Assembly: GCA_900540895.1 (NCBI GenBank)
Contig: UQHV01000013.1
Location: forward strand, 1 to 64,000
Source of the DNA: an uncultured Collinsella sp.
GTDB taxonomy: Bacteria; Actinomycetota; Coriobacteriia; Coriobacteriales; Coriobacteriaceae
Direction: 5' to 3'
DNA: 64,000 bases
The translations under genes and the position numbers were made by a program. This document shows positions 16,818 through 25,958 of the stretch, piece after piece (the stretch's first letter is position 1; every line of letters starts with the position of its first letter). Below the pieces are notes generated by a model. That model made no database searches. It was not told where the DNA came from and worked only from the letters and a program-made list of their open reading frames with translations.

Positions 16818-17969
16818 TTACTGTTCGGTTAACGCTGCGGATCGTTTTGGAAGGCTTACGAGCATGGTGGTCCCGTTCTCGGAACTTGCTTCGACCTCTA
16901 CCGTGCCACCGTGAAGTGCTGCAATCTCCCAAACAAGCGCTAGCCCGAGCCCTGCGCCGCCGTATGCCCTGCTGCGGGATTTGTCTAGACGAAAGAACGG
17001 CTGGAAGATGCTCTCTCGGTACTGCTTGGGTATTCCCGGGCCCTCATCTTTGACTCGCAGGAGCACGTGGTTGTCGCTGTCGCTGATGGAGACGTTGACA
17101 GTCGAGCCGGGGCGGCTGTAATGGATGGCATTTTCGACCAGGTTAAACACCAGCCGATAGAGGAGCGTGTCGCTCCCGATTACTAAAGCGTCTCCAGCAC
17201 AATTGAGGGCTATGCCCTTATTTTCGGCAAGTGGCGCAAGGTCGGTGAGGACCTCTTCGGACAAGGGACCAAGTTCCACATCGTCCTCGCAAGGAACGCT
17301 GCGGAGCTCACTCATCTCGAGCAATACCTTGGCCATTCGAGACATGCGCTCGGTTTGTTCTTGTAGCAGGCCGAGCAGCTCGGCCGTTTCGGGTTGCAAA
17401 CCGGGGTGCTCGGAGATGAATAGTTCAATCTGTGCTTGCATAAGGGCGAGCGGGGTGCGCAGCTCGTGTGCGGCGTTGCCGGTAAACTGACGCTGTGCAG
17501 AGAACCCTTCGCCAAGACGGGCGATCATGTCGTTGAAAGAGGCGCTGCATCGTTGTAGCTCGGTGGGTACATCTTCACTGAGTCTGATTTCGCTTAGGTT
17601 GTCAGGCTGCACGCGCTCCACCTGGGCGGCAAAATCCCGTAGCGGCTTGAGCGCGTGGCCGCTCACAAAGTATGCCAGCACGCCGCCAAGGAGTGTGACT
17701 CCAGCCGTGATGTACCAGGCTGTCGCGCCAAAAGATTCCTGTGCGTCGTTTACGACGATCGTGACCTCGTCATTGAGGGCCGTTTTCGTTGGGTCGAACG
17801 CCTGAGGCGAATTCGCGCCGGCAGCGTTAAAGGCCGAGATGTTGCTGCCGATGGCATCCATGTAGCGCATGCCCGTATAGCCGACCAGGCAGTTCGTCAG
17901 CACGCACACCGCGCACGTCAGCAGTGCCGCCATGATCGTTATGCGCCATTGCAGAGAAAGCCTTTTCAT
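16818..17969 (-). CDS. Two-component sensor histidine kinase (OmpR-partner type)
   Basis: A 383-residue kinase. Two membrane segments (about 11-31 and 83-104) flank a short external loop. A HAMP-like linker follows (HALKPLRDFAAQVERV), then the dimerisation helix with phospho-acceptor H168 in NAAHELRTPLALMQ. HATPase boxes are N (LVENAIHYS), G1 (DEGPGIP), F (FQPFFRLDKS) and G2 (GGAGLGLALV). The start overlaps the response-regulator stop by ATGA (17966-17969), so the pair is one operon. It is divergent from the redox operon at 18731, the likely target. The small sensor loop gives no hint of the ligand. Confidence 0.92.
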   Translation of the reverse strand: MKRLSLQWRITIMAALLTCAVCVLTNCLVGYTGMRYMDAIGSNISAFNAAGANSPQAFDPTKTALNDEVTIVVNDAQESFGATAWYITAGVTLLGGVLAYFVSGHALKPLRDFAAQVERVQPDNLSEIRLSEDVPTELQRCSASFNDMIARLGEGFSAQRQFTGNAAHELRTPLALMQAQIELFISEHPGLQPETAELLGLLQEQTERMSRMAKVLLEMSELRSVPCEDDVELGPLSEEVLTDLAPLAENKGIALNCAGDALVIGSDTLLYRLVFNLVENAIHYSRPGSTVNVSISDSDNHVLLRVKDEGPGIPKQYRESIFQPFFRLDKSRSRAYGGAGLGLALVWEIAALHGGTVEVEASSENGTTMLVSLPKRSAALTEQ

Positions 17970-18640
17970 TCGCTATCCTCCATAACGTAACCCTCTCCAA
18001 TCCGATTGCGAATCGGGTCGTATCCCAAAGCGCTGCGCAACTTTTTTCGGAGCGACGAGATGTGAACGCGGGTTGCGTTGCTAAAGCTGTTCACGCTGCT
18101 ATCCCAAACGTGCTCTATAAGCTCCTCTTGGCTTACCGGTCGCCCCTGATTAAGCATCAGGTATTCCAAGATTCCCGTTTCCTTGCGCGTAAGAGATAAA
18201 GCCTCGCTGTCCACGGAAGCGATGCGCGCCTTGGTGTCAAAGCGGAGCTTTCCGCAGGTTAAAACTATGTCGCTTTGTGTAAAGCGTCTGAGGGTAAGGC
18301 TGCGAATCCTTGCCGCAAGCTCGTCCAGATGAAACGGCTTGGTGAGGTAATCGTTGGCGCCGGCATCGAGTCCGGCGACTTTATCGGATACTCCGCCACG
18401 TGCGGACAGAATCAGTACCTTGGTCTCGCAGTCAGTTTTCCTAAGTTCCCTGAGTACGGTCATGCCGTCGATGCGGGGAAGGTTGAGGTCGAGTACCACG
18501 AGGTCGAAGGCCTCAACGTCCAGTAGGTCGAGCGCCTCCTGTCCGTCGTGACAGCAGTCGACGCTGTACGCCAAGTTTCGCAAGCTGCGCGCGATTGCAT
18601 CGCACAGTGCTCGCTCGTCTTCGACGATCAAAATACGCAT
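17966..18640 (-). CDS. OmpR-family response regulator
   Basis: A 224-residue regulator: receiver domain with E7/D8, phospho-acceptor D51 (VVLDLNLPRIDG), conserved S/T in LSARGG and K in YLTKPFH, then a winged-helix DNA-binding domain (LTRKETGILEYLMLNQGRPVSQEEL, NATRVHISSLRKKL). ATG at 18640 has AAGGAGA at 7 bases. The stop overlaps the kinase start. The 90-base gap to the rightward CXXC gene must hold both promoters, so this system may directly control the adjacent polyferredoxin/TlpA operon. Confidence 0.93.
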   Translation of the reverse strand: MRILIVEDERALCDAIARSLRNLAYSVDCCHDGQEALDLLDVEAFDLVVLDLNLPRIDGMTVLRELRKTDCETKVLILSARGGVSDKVAGLDAGANDYLTKPFHLDELAARIRSLTLRRFTQSDIVLTCGKLRFDTKARIASVDSEALSLTRKETGILEYLMLNQGRPVSQEELIEHVWDSSVNSFSNATRVHISSLRKKLRSALGYDPIRNRIGEGYVMEDSE

Positions 18641-18730
18641 AACAGTCTCCTTGCACATTTCAAATCGCGCTTAACACGGATTTTATAGCCGATATGGTCC
18701 AATGGTCGCGTAACGAAAGGAGTGGTCGAG

Positions 18731-18877
18731 TTGTTCAAAGCGGTAAAACCCGTGGTACAGGTCGCTTTGTTGATCGTCGGAATCACCATGGTGTGCTTTG
18801 GTGTTATGCGTGGCGAGGCGGATGCCGTGCTGGCCAAAGCGATTAGGCTGTGCTTGGAGTGTATCGGAATTGGATAA
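18731..18877 (+). CDS. Small CXXC-motif membrane peptide (CD1871A-like)
   Basis: A 48-residue peptide from a TTG start with AAGGAG 8 bases upstream. It has one membrane helix (about VVQVALLIVGITMVCFGVM) and ends LCLECIGIG, a CxxC directly at the C-terminus. This matches a family named after C. difficile CD1871A whose members end in CxxCIGIG. It overlaps the next gene by 8 bases, showing translational coupling with a polyferredoxin. Its placement suggests that the CxxC relays electrons or binds a metal at the membrane surface together with the polyferredoxin and the thioredoxin lipoprotein downstream. Confidence 0.75.
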   Translation: MFKAVKPVVQVALLIVGITMVCFGVMRGEADAVLAKAIRLCLECIGIG

Positions 18878-19772
18878 AAGAGAAAACACTGCGTCGCATG
18901 TTTTGGCCCGATTTCGCGGATTCATTCAGGCGGCGGCGACGCTCGTCACCAACATTCACCTGCCAAACTTTGCCAAAGGCGGCATCTATCAGGGCGCGGG
19001 AAAAACAGTCTGCGTACCCGGGCTTAACTGCTATTCGTGCCCCGCGGCATCGGGTGCGTGCCCCATCGGGTCGTTCCAGTCGGTAGTAGGTTCATCCAAG
19101 TTCAACTTTTCTTACTATGTTACCGGTGCGCTCATTTTGCTCGGCGTGCTGCTGGGACGCTTTGTATGCGGCTTTCTGTGCCCGTTTGGCTGGCTGCAGG
19201 AGCTGCTTCACAAGATTCCCGGCAAAAAGCTTTCGACAAAAAGGCTCAAGGCGCTTACGTACATCAAGTACGTCGTGCTGCTGTTTGCCGTGGTGCTGCT
19301 GCCCGTCTTGGTGATTAACGACGTGGGCATGGGCGACCCGTTCTTTTGTAAGTACATCTGTCCGCAGGGCGTGCTCGAGGGCGCCATTCCGCTGGCCATT
19401 GCCAATGCCGGCATTCGATCTGCGTTGGGACAGCTCTTTACTTGGAAACTTGTCGTTCTCATTGCCGTGGTAGTGCTGAGCGTTTTGTTCTATCGCCCCT
19501 TCTGCAAATGGATTTGCCCGCTCGGCGCATTCTATGCGCTCATGAATAAGGTGTCCTTGTTGGGGATTCAGGTCGACGCGTGCAAATGCGTCTCGTGCGG
19601 CAAGTGTTCAAGGGTTTGTCAGATGGACGTTGATGTGGTCCGGGCGCCCAATCATGCCGAATGTATCCGGTGCGGAAAGTGCATCGGGGCCTGTCCCGTC
19701 GATGCCATCAGCTATCGCTATGGCCTGGATGTGTCGGCGGAAAAGCTCCCCTTGACCGCCGATAAAAAGTAA
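18870..19772 (+). CDS. Membrane polyferredoxin, NapH/NosR/YccM-like 4Fe-4S protein
   Basis: A 300-residue integral membrane iron-sulfur protein. About five hydrophobic segments carry membrane-edge cysteine motifs: LNCYSCPAASGACPIGS, GFLCPFGWLQ, KYICPQGVLE and KWICPLGAF. Two ferredoxin clusters follow at the C-terminus (CKCVSCGKCSRVC and CIRCGKCIGACPVDAI). This is the NapH/NosR/CcoG layout, which moves electrons across or along the cytoplasmic membrane. The TTG start overlaps the CXXC peptide stop. The partner TlpA-like lipoprotein follows by 29 bases. Likely role: electron supply to an extracytoplasmic disulfide reductase; terminal acceptor unknown. Confidence 0.85.
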   Translation: MDKRENTASHVLARFRGFIQAAATLVTNIHLPNFAKGGIYQGAGKTVCVPGLNCYSCPAASGACPIGSFQSVVGSSKFNFSYYVTGALILLGVLLGRFVCGFLCPFGWLQELLHKIPGKKLSTKRLKALTYIKYVVLLFAVVLLPVLVINDVGMGDPFFCKYICPQGVLEGAIPLAIANAGIRSALGQLFTWKLVVLIAVVVLSVLFYRPFCKWICPLGAFYALMNKVSLLGIQVDACKCVSCGKCSRVCQMDVDVVRAPNHAECIRCGKCIGACPVDAISYRYGLDVSAEKLPLTADKK

Positions 19773-19801
19773 ACAAGCTTCGACAAAACGGAGGAATGAC
19801 C

Positions 19802-20773
19802 ATGAAGCTTTCTAAGATTGCGGCCCTGTTTATGGTGCCGGTATTGGCCTTGTGCCTTGTGGCATGTTCGGCGCCCGGTGGCAATGCGAGCGAATCTGCG
19901 AGCTCCGATCCTAAGATCGCAGAACTCACTGCGCAGAAGCCGACCAATGCCGACGAGGCCGCCGAGCTGTATGCGAAGCTCATGCAGAAGGAGAACGAGA
20001 TCTTTTCGAGTGATAACGCGCTGTGGGAAAAGGTATTCAATGCGGCAAATAAAGACTCGGCAATGATTGAGGACGGCAGCAATTACGGCGATTTCCTGCT
20101 CAAGACCATCGACGGTGCCAAGGATGAGTTCACGGCGGATGAGCTTAAGACACTCAAGGCCGGTGCACAGCAGATTAAGGAGATCGAGGACAAGCTCGAG
20201 AGCCTGGAGAAGGAGTTCCCCGGCTGTGGAAGCACGCCGAGTGCAGGCGAGAGCGTCGACGCTTCGACCGCTGGCATGACGACTGGTGCCAATGCTTCGA
20301 GCGAGGCGACGAAGTTCCCCAGCTTTACGGGCAAGGACCTGGATGGCAACGACGTGAACAGCGACGAGCTGTTCTCTAAGAACAAGGTCACCGTCATGAA
20401 CTTCTGGTTCACTACTTGCAAGCCGTGCGTGGGCGAGCTGGGCGATCTTGAGAAACTGAATAAGGAGCTTGCCAAGAAGGGCGGCCAGGTCGTGGGCGTC
20501 AATTCCTTTACGCTCGATGGCAACAAGGGCGAGATTGCAGATGCCAAGGACGTGCTGAGCAAGAAGGGCGTGACATATAAGAACATCTGGTTCAAGTCGG
20601 ATAGCGAGGCCGGTAAGTTTACGTCAAATTTGTTCTCGTTCCCGACAACGTATGTCATCGATCAGAATGGCAACATCGTAGGGGATCCAATCGTGGGAGC
20701 CATTAGCTCCGCCGAGCAGCGCGCAGCGCTCGACAAGCTTATCGACCAGGCGATTGCGAATAGCGAGCAGTAA
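19802..20773 (+). CDS. TlpA/ResA-like thioredoxin lipoprotein
   Basis: A 323-residue lipoprotein. Signal peptide with lipobox LCLVAC, lipidated at C22, then a Ser-rich linker and a charged helical region (about 35-140) absent from short TlpA proteins. The thioredoxin domain (from about 171) has the active site C206-K-P-C209 in WFTTCKPCVGE, and the cis-proline in FSFPTTYVID. It would reduce disulfides or methionine-sulfoxide-type substrates outside the membrane, powered by the polyferredoxin encoded just upstream. I chose the ATG at 19802, since GGAGGA lies 6 bases before it; the ATG at 19796 abuts the ribosome site. A terminator follows at 20853. Confidence 0.87.
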   Translation: MKLSKIAALFMVPVLALCLVACSAPGGNASESASSDPKIAELTAQKPTNADEAAELYAKLMQKENEIFSSDNALWEKVFNAANKDSAMIEDGSNYGDFLLKTIDGAKDEFTADELKTLKAGAQQIKEIEDKLESLEKEFPGCGSTPSAGESVDASTAGMTTGANASSEATKFPSFTGKDLDGNDVNSDELFSKNKVTVMNFWFTTCKPCVGELGDLEKLNKELAKKGGQVVGVNSFTLDGNKGEIADAKDVLSKKGVTYKNIWFKSDSEAGKFTSNLFSFPTTYVIDQNGNIVGDPIVGAISSAEQRAALDKLIDQAIANSEQ

Positions 20774-20852
20774 AAAACGCGTAAAGCATCGCGAGGATCG
20801 TGTGTCGCTGTGCGGAGTGGTCCGCTGCCTTTCAAGACAAGCTTCACCATAT

Positions 20853-20880
20853 AGAGGTCCCGCTCGGGACCTCTTATTTT
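20853..20880 (+). terminator. Rho-independent terminator of the redox operon
   Basis: AGAGGTCCCG (20853-20862) pairs with CGGGACCTCT (20865-20874), followed by TATTTTA. The remaining part of the gap up to 21027 shows no gene. Confidence 0.8.
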
Positions 20881-21027
20881 AGGCGCCGTCCCGTTCGTTT
20901 TTTGATGCGGTTCCCTACATTCCTCACTGGCGCCGGCAAAAAATGGGGATAGAGTAGGACAAACGCGTCGAATCCGAACGGCGGGGGAGAGCGGGCGAGG
21001 GCGCCCGCGCGGGAGAGGTTGCCGTCC

Positions 21028-24000
21028 ATGCTGGAGCTCAAGGATATTTGCAAAAGGTACGTCACGCAGTCGTTTACGCAGGTGGCGCTCGATAACGTGA
21101 GCTTGGCGTTTCGCGACAACGAGTTCGTGGCCATTCTGGGCCCTTCGGGCTCGGGCAAAACTACGATGCTCAACGTCATTGGCGGACTCGATCATTTTGA
21201 CTCGGGCGATCTGCTCATCGACGGTATTTCGACCAAGGACTTCCGCGACCGCGATTGGGACGCCTACCGCAACAACCGCATCGGCTTTGTGTTCCAGAGC
21301 TATAACCTTATTCCGCATCAGACCATCTTGGAAAACGTGGAGCTGGCGCTCACGCTCACGGGCGTTGGCCATGCCGAGCGTCGCCAGCGTGCGCGCGAGG
21401 CGCTTGAGGCAGTTGGTCTGGGCGAGCATGTGAACAAGCGTCCGAGCCAGCTTTCGGGCGGACAGATGCAGCGCGTGGCCATCGCCCGCGCCCTGATAAA
21501 TGATCCTGAGATCGTTCTTGCCGACGAGCCGACCGGCGCTTTGGATTCAACGACATCCGTACAGGTCATGGACCTGCTCAAGGACGTGGCGCGCGACCGC
21601 CTGGTCATCATGGTCACGCACAATCCCGAGCTGGCGTACCAATATGCCACGCGCATCGTCAATCTGGCGGACGGCAAGATCACCGACGATTCCGATCCCT
21701 TCGATGCTGCCAAGGCCGCGCGCCGCGAGGCCAAGCCTACGCGCAAAACCTCGATGAGCTTTGTGACGGCGCTGGGGCTTTCTGCCCGAAACCTGATGAC
21801 CAAGAAGGGCCGCACGGCCATGACTGCCTTTGCGGGCTCGATTGGCATTATCGGTATTGCGGCTATCCTGGCGCTCTCCAATGGCGTAAACGGCTACATC
21901 AAAAAGGTCGAGGAGGATACGCTCTCGAGCTACCCGCTCACCATTTCCAAGCAGGATTACGACCTGTCGTCCATGATGGGCGGACAGGGGGCTGCGGATG
22001 ATGACTCGCCTGAAAACGTGGATTCGTCCGACGGCGGCGCCGGCGGCAAGGCTCAGGGAACCGATAAGATTCCCGTGGTCACGGCCGTAAAGGATATGTT
22101 CGCAAGTGTCAAATCTAACGATATGACGAGCTTTAAGGCATGGCTCGATGCCGGTGGCGACGGCATCGATAAAGAGGTCAACGCCATTCAGTACGGCTAC
22201 GGTATATCGCCGGTTGTCTATCGTGCCGGCAAGGGCGATGAGAAGCCTGTCCGGCTGGTGCCCAACGCCATGACCGAGGCCATGAGCGGAGGCGCGAGCT
22301 CGGCGGCGACGGTGAGCATGGAATCCATGGGAACCTCGGTCTTTAACGAGATGATTGACGACCAGAGTCTGCTCGACAGCCAGTACGATGTTGTCGCCGG
22401 TCATTGGCCCACGTCTGCCAACGAAGCCGTAATGGTGCTTTCGAGCCGCGGCACGGTGGGCGATTACACGCTCTACAGCATCGGTGCGCTGGATATCGAT
22501 GAGCTCAACGATCTGGTTAACAGCGCCATGGCGGCTGACGGTGGGGTCGAAGCGTCCGAGACCGGCGCCTACTTTACCTACGACGATGCGCTGTCTACCA
22601 CGTTTAAGGTGTTGTCGCCGGCCGATGCCTATCGCAAAAACGAAGAGACTGGCATGTGGACTGACATGTCTGGCGACGCCGACTTTATGGCAGCCAAGGT
22701 TGCCGACGGTATCGACGTGCACATTGTGGGCGTGGTGCGACCTAACGAGACAGCCAATGCGAGCGCGTTGTCCCCGGGCATTGCCTATACGCATGCGCTG
22801 ACTCGCCAGCTTATGGAGCGCGCCGCCGATTCGCAGATTGTGCAAGAACAGCTTGCCCATCCCGAGACGGATGTCTTTACGGGCAAGTCTTTCGATGAAC
22901 TGCAGGGCGAGGCCAAACAAGGAGTTGATCTAGGCAGCATGTTCAGTGTGGACGAGGCAGCGCTGAAGAGCGCGTTCTCGTTCGATGCATCTGCGCTCTC
23001 GGGTGTTGCCGGCGGTATGGACCTTTCTGGTATCGACTTATCCGGGCTGGACATTGACCTTTCGGGCGTTGGGAAGGACATCGATTTCAGCGACATTATG
23101 GCCAAAGCGCCGGCACCAGATTTCTCGGGCATCTTTGACGGCCTGGAACTCACACCCGAGCAAATGCAGCAGGTGGGAACGCTTGCCAACCAGCTGTTTG
23201 AGGGATTTTTGCAGTCGGAGCAGTTTAAGGCGTTGTCGCCCGAGGATCTTAAGGACGCGTCGAAGCTCGCCGCCGCGTTCTCGACGTATCTTGAGAATGA
23301 TGCTGCGGCCCAGCAAATCCTAGTCCAGCTCAAAGCGCTCGGCGGCGATGCCCTGGCCGAGCGCCTGCAGCAGGCGATGACCGACTATGTGCAAAAGCAG
23401 CTGGCTCCGTATCTGCAGCAGGCTATGGACCAGGTGATGAAGGCAATCAGCGAGCAGATAGCGTCGACGGTATCGTCCCAGCTCAAGGCGGGCGCAGCGG
23501 GGCTTATGGACCAGATGGCGACGCAGATGTCGTCGAGTTTTGCTAGCCTGGCGAGCGCTATGCGTGTGGATGCGAGCGCCTTTGCTCGTGCCATCCATTT
23601 CAACATGGACGCCGAGGATCTGAGTTCGCTCATGATGAGTTACGCCAAGGCGTCGAAGCTCACCTACGACAACAATCTGACCACGTTGGGCTACGCGGAT
23701 GAAGCGGACCCCATCTCGGTCAAGATTTTCCCGCGTGACTTTGAGGCCAAGGAGCGCGTACTCGACCATATCGATGCGTACAACAAGCAGGTCAAAGCCG
23801 CCGGCCACGACGAGCAGGCAATCTCGTACACCGACTACATGGGCATCATCATGGGCTCGGTGACTGATATCGTGAATACCATCAGCTTGGTGCTCATCGC
23901 GTTCGTGAGCATCAGCCTGGTGGTGAGCTCCATCATGATCGGCATCATCACCTACATCAGCGTACTGGAGCGCAAGAAGGAGATTGGCATTCTGCGCGCG

Positions 24001-24282
24001 ATCGGCGCATCGAAGCGCAACGTGGCCAACGTATTTAACGCCGAGACGTTTATCGAAGGTCTCATTGCCGGCGTCTTTGCTATTGTCGTCGTGGTGGCCG
24101 TGAGCTTCCCGGTCAATGCCTGGGCGCTTGCGGCCAAACAGGTCCCCAACCTGATGAGCCTGCCCGTGCAGGATGCGCTGATACTCATCGCAATTTCGGT
24201 GCTGCTGACGGTCGTTGCTGGCCTGCTGCCGGCCCGCAGCGCATCCAAGAAGGACCCTGTCGAAGCCCTGCGCTCCGAATAA
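21028..24282 (+). CDS. Large ABC transporter, ATPase-permease fusion (MacB-like)
   Basis: A 1,084-residue fusion. The N-terminal ATPase (1-225) has Walker A GPSGSGKTT, signature LSGGQMQRV, Walker B IVLADEPTGALD and the MTHNPEL switch. A FtsX-type permease follows: first membrane helix around AFAGSIGIIGIAAILALSNG, three more near the end (LVLIAFVSISLVVSSIMIGI, FAIVVVVAVSFPV, LILIAISVLLTVVAGLLPAR). Between them lies about 630 residues of extracytoplasmic sequence with a DLSGIDLSGLDIDLSG stretch and Q-rich helices. MacB-type proteins act mechanically on the envelope and export peptides or toxins; the size of the outer domain is unusual. ATG at 21028 has GGGAGAGG 9 bases away. The stop lies inside a palindromic repeat. 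Confidence 0.87.
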   Translation: MLELKDICKRYVTQSFTQVALDNVSLAFRDNEFVAILGPSGSGKTTMLNVIGGLDHFDSGDLLIDGISTKDFRDRDWDAYRNNRIGFVFQSYNLIPHQTILENVELALTLTGVGHAERRQRAREALEAVGLGEHVNKRPSQLSGGQMQRVAIARALINDPEIVLADEPTGALDSTTSVQVMDLLKDVARDRLVIMVTHNPELAYQYATRIVNLADGKITDDSDPFDAAKAARREAKPTRKTSMSFVTALGLSARNLMTKKGRTAMTAFAGSIGIIGIAAILALSNGVNGYIKKVEEDTLSSYPLTISKQDYDLSSMMGGQGAADDDSPENVDSSDGGAGGKAQGTDKIPVVTAVKDMFASVKSNDMTSFKAWLDAGGDGIDKEVNAIQYGYGISPVVYRAGKGDEKPVRLVPNAMTEAMSGGASSAATVSMESMGTSVFNEMIDDQSLLDSQYDVVAGHWPTSANEAVMVLSSRGTVGDYTLYSIGALDIDELNDLVNSAMAADGGVEASETGAYFTYDDALSTTFKVLSPADAYRKNEETGMWTDMSGDADFMAAKVADGIDVHIVGVVRPNETANASALSPGIAYTHALTRQLMERAADSQIVQEQLAHPETDVFTGKSFDELQGEAKQGVDLGSMFSVDEAALKSAFSFDASALSGVAGGMDLSGIDLSGLDIDLSGVGKDIDFSDIMAKAPAPDFSGIFDGLELTPEQMQQVGTLANQLFEGFLQSEQFKALSPEDLKDASKLAAAFSTYLENDAAAQQILVQLKALGGDALAERLQQAMTDYVQKQLAPYLQQAMDQVMKAISEQIASTVSSQLKAGAAGLMDQMATQMSSSFASLASAMRVDASAFARAIHFNMDAEDLSSLMMSYAKASKLTYDNNLTTLGYADEADPISVKIFPRDFEAKERVLDHIDAYNKQVKAAGHDEQAISYTDYMGIIMGSVTDIVNTISLVLIAFVSISLVVSSIMIGIITYISVLERKKEIGILRAIGASKRNVANVFNAETFIEGLIAGVFAIVVVVAVSFPVNAWALAAKQVPNLMSLPVQDALILIAISVLLTVVAGLLPARSASKKDPVEALRSE

Positions 24283-24313
24283 TGTGACAAAGGGACAGTT
24301 CCTTTGTCACATT
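24281..24313. repeat. GGGACAG-loop hairpin (copy 1)
   Basis: Stem AATGTGACAAAGG / CCTTTGTCACATT, loop GACAGTT with the family core GGGACAG at the stem-loop junction. It begins within the stop codon of the ABC fusion gene. Other members are at 25914, 50695, 59303 and 60558. Confidence 0.75.
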
Positions 24314-24329
24314 GAGCGGCTTGTGAATT

Positions 24330-24511
24330 CGAGGTCTAATACTTTTCCGACAAGTGAACGAGTCAAAATGGACCCCCGAAGTATCGACACTTTTGAGATG
24401 CAATTTCCTGCGGTTTTGATCGTTGAATCCTGCGGTTTTGGCGTCAGAAAATGTCGATGCTTCGGGGGTTCAAAAACGGTCGTTCACTTCTTGGAAAAGT
24501 ATTAGACCTCG
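24330..24511. mobile_element. 182-bp MITE-like or structured element (copy A)
   Basis: 31-base inverted ends: 24330-24360 (CGAGGTCTAATACTTTTCCG...) pair with 24481-24511 with only two or three mismatches. Inside, CCCCCGAAG...CTTCGGGGG forms a second pairing and TCCTGCGGTTTTG occurs twice. There is no reading frame. A diverged relative lies at 39426-39609. Confidence 0.7.
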
Positions 24512-24554
24512 AGATATAGACGATGTTCGCGAGCGGCAATAAGAGCGTAAGCCT

Positions 24555-25688
24555 TTAGTTCTTCTTTGCAGAGAGCATGAGCCTAATTTCCGGATGGGTG
24601 TATTCGTCGAACTCTTCTTTGGGCTCGGTGTCAAAGGTGTAGTACGACCTGATGGATTCGCCCTCCGTCTTGATGCTGATTTCTTCATATAGGGAGCCGG
24701 CTAAAAATGTCTGCTTAAATTCATCCGACAGGCTGCACGGCGTGAGGAGGCCCGGTGTGGCAACGGAAACGTCCAGCCCATTGAGCGGGGCACAGAGCGT
24801 CGCGATATCCTGCTCGGCGCGGGCGAGGTCGTCTGCAAGGCTTGCCTCGGGGTCGATCTGACTGACGTAATCGACGTCCGTGAGCATGCCGTCTGCATCA
24901 AAAGAAAGGTAGACATAGGCAGCTTGAGCGCCAAGGTCATTGTCGCGCAGATAGCCGATAATGCGGTAGCCGTAGTCGTGATACGACTCGTATGGGTCGT
25001 CTGCCGCGACGCGTTCGCACACGGGCTCCAAGGCATCTTGCGCGATGGCGAGCTGCTCGGCGGCTGCAGCCTTTCTTGCCTGAAGCTCGTTATTTCCCTG
25101 GACAAACTGCGGGATGTAGACGCCAAGCAGCACAATGGCGGGCACTGCGATGAGCACGATAATCTGTTTCTTGGCGCTCGGAATCACAACGCCGTATGCG
25201 GCCGCCATGGCCTCGGCATTGCTCGAGGTTTCGGCCAGCACGTCTGCCGCCGTGGCGACTGCCCCTACGGCGCCGGCGACCTCCGCGGCGCCGCCCAGGT
25301 TGCGCGCGAGATCGTTATCACTGTTCTTGAGCAGGTGGCCGGCAGCTTGCGTGGCGAGCACACCGGCGACCTCCGCGGAGCGGTCTTTGTTGGTCTGGGC
25401 CACCGCAAGCCTGCCCTGCAGCTCCTTCCACTGTTTGCCCTGCATTCCAAAGCGCGGCGCAAGAGCGCAATAGCAAAAGATGGCGAGTTCGATTGCGGTG
25501 AGTGCGATGGCGGTATATATGCCCGCGGGTTGGAATTCCTTTTGATGGAACGCGATATCGTTGATCATTTGGAGCGGCAACATCAATAGGCATGCTACGA
25601 ACGACATGACGAGTGCGGTCGCTGCGATTTTGGGGTATGTGCAGTACCGCTGGATGCGTTTCTTTTCTTGCTCGGTGAGCTGCTGCAT
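24555..25688 (-). CDS. Hypothetical membrane protein with coiled cytoplasmic segment
   Basis: A 377-residue protein I do not recognise. It has two hydrophobic helices near the N-terminus (ALVMSFVACLLMLPLQMI and AIALTAIELAIFCYCAL). Then comes an Ala-rich helical region (VAGVLATQAAGHLL, AAEVAGAVGAVATAADVL) and a third membrane segment (IIVLIAVPAIVLLGVYIP). The C-terminal part of about 170 residues looks secreted or external, acidic, with no catalytic motif. Start at 25688 (MQQLTEQEKKR) is preferred over the codon at 25730 because the intervening 14 codons lack membrane-protein character. The ribosome site is weak. It stands alone between repeat elements. Confidence 0.6.
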   Translation of the reverse strand: MQQLTEQEKKRIQRYCTYPKIAATALVMSFVACLLMLPLQMINDIAFHQKEFQPAGIYTAIALTAIELAIFCYCALAPRFGMQGKQWKELQGRLAVAQTNKDRSAEVAGVLATQAAGHLLKNSDNDLARNLGGAAEVAGAVGAVATAADVLAETSSNAEAMAAAYGVVIPSAKKQIIVLIAVPAIVLLGVYIPQFVQGNNELQARKAAAAEQLAIAQDALEPVCERVAADDPYESYHDYGYRIIGYLRDNDLGAQAAYVYLSFDADGMLTDVDYVSQIDPEASLADDLARAEQDIATLCAPLNGLDVSVATPGLLTPCSLSDEFKQTFLAGSLYEEISIKTEGESIRSYYTFDTEPKEEFDEYTHPEIRLMLSAKKN

Positions 25689-25913
25689 GGGGCCTCGACT
25701 CTCATCGTTTTTCGGGGGCGATGCGCACACGCTCTTGAGTATAGATGAGTGGAGGATGTCTGTTGTTCATACATGGCGGTCAACAGCGTGCTGTTGGTGC
25801 TCGCTTGATCGTGGGCGCCATTCACCTTCGTTGCACAGCGACGACTGGTTGGCTGGTTGGCGTCAAGTAACCGCCTCCGCCTTGTGGGCCGCCTCAAGGA
25901 CAAGGCATAATGC

Positions 25914-25946
25914 ATGTGACAAAGGGGCAGTCCCTTTGCCGCATTG
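25914..25946. repeat. GGGACAG-type hairpin (copy 2, GGGGCAG variant)
   Basis: ATGTGACAAAGGG pairs with CCCTTTGCCGCAT, with two mismatched or wobble positions, around GGGCAGT. It lies directly upstream of the dihydrouridine synthase start, so here it could affect that gene's leader. Confidence 0.65.
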
Positions 25947-25958
25947 ATCTGAGAGTAG

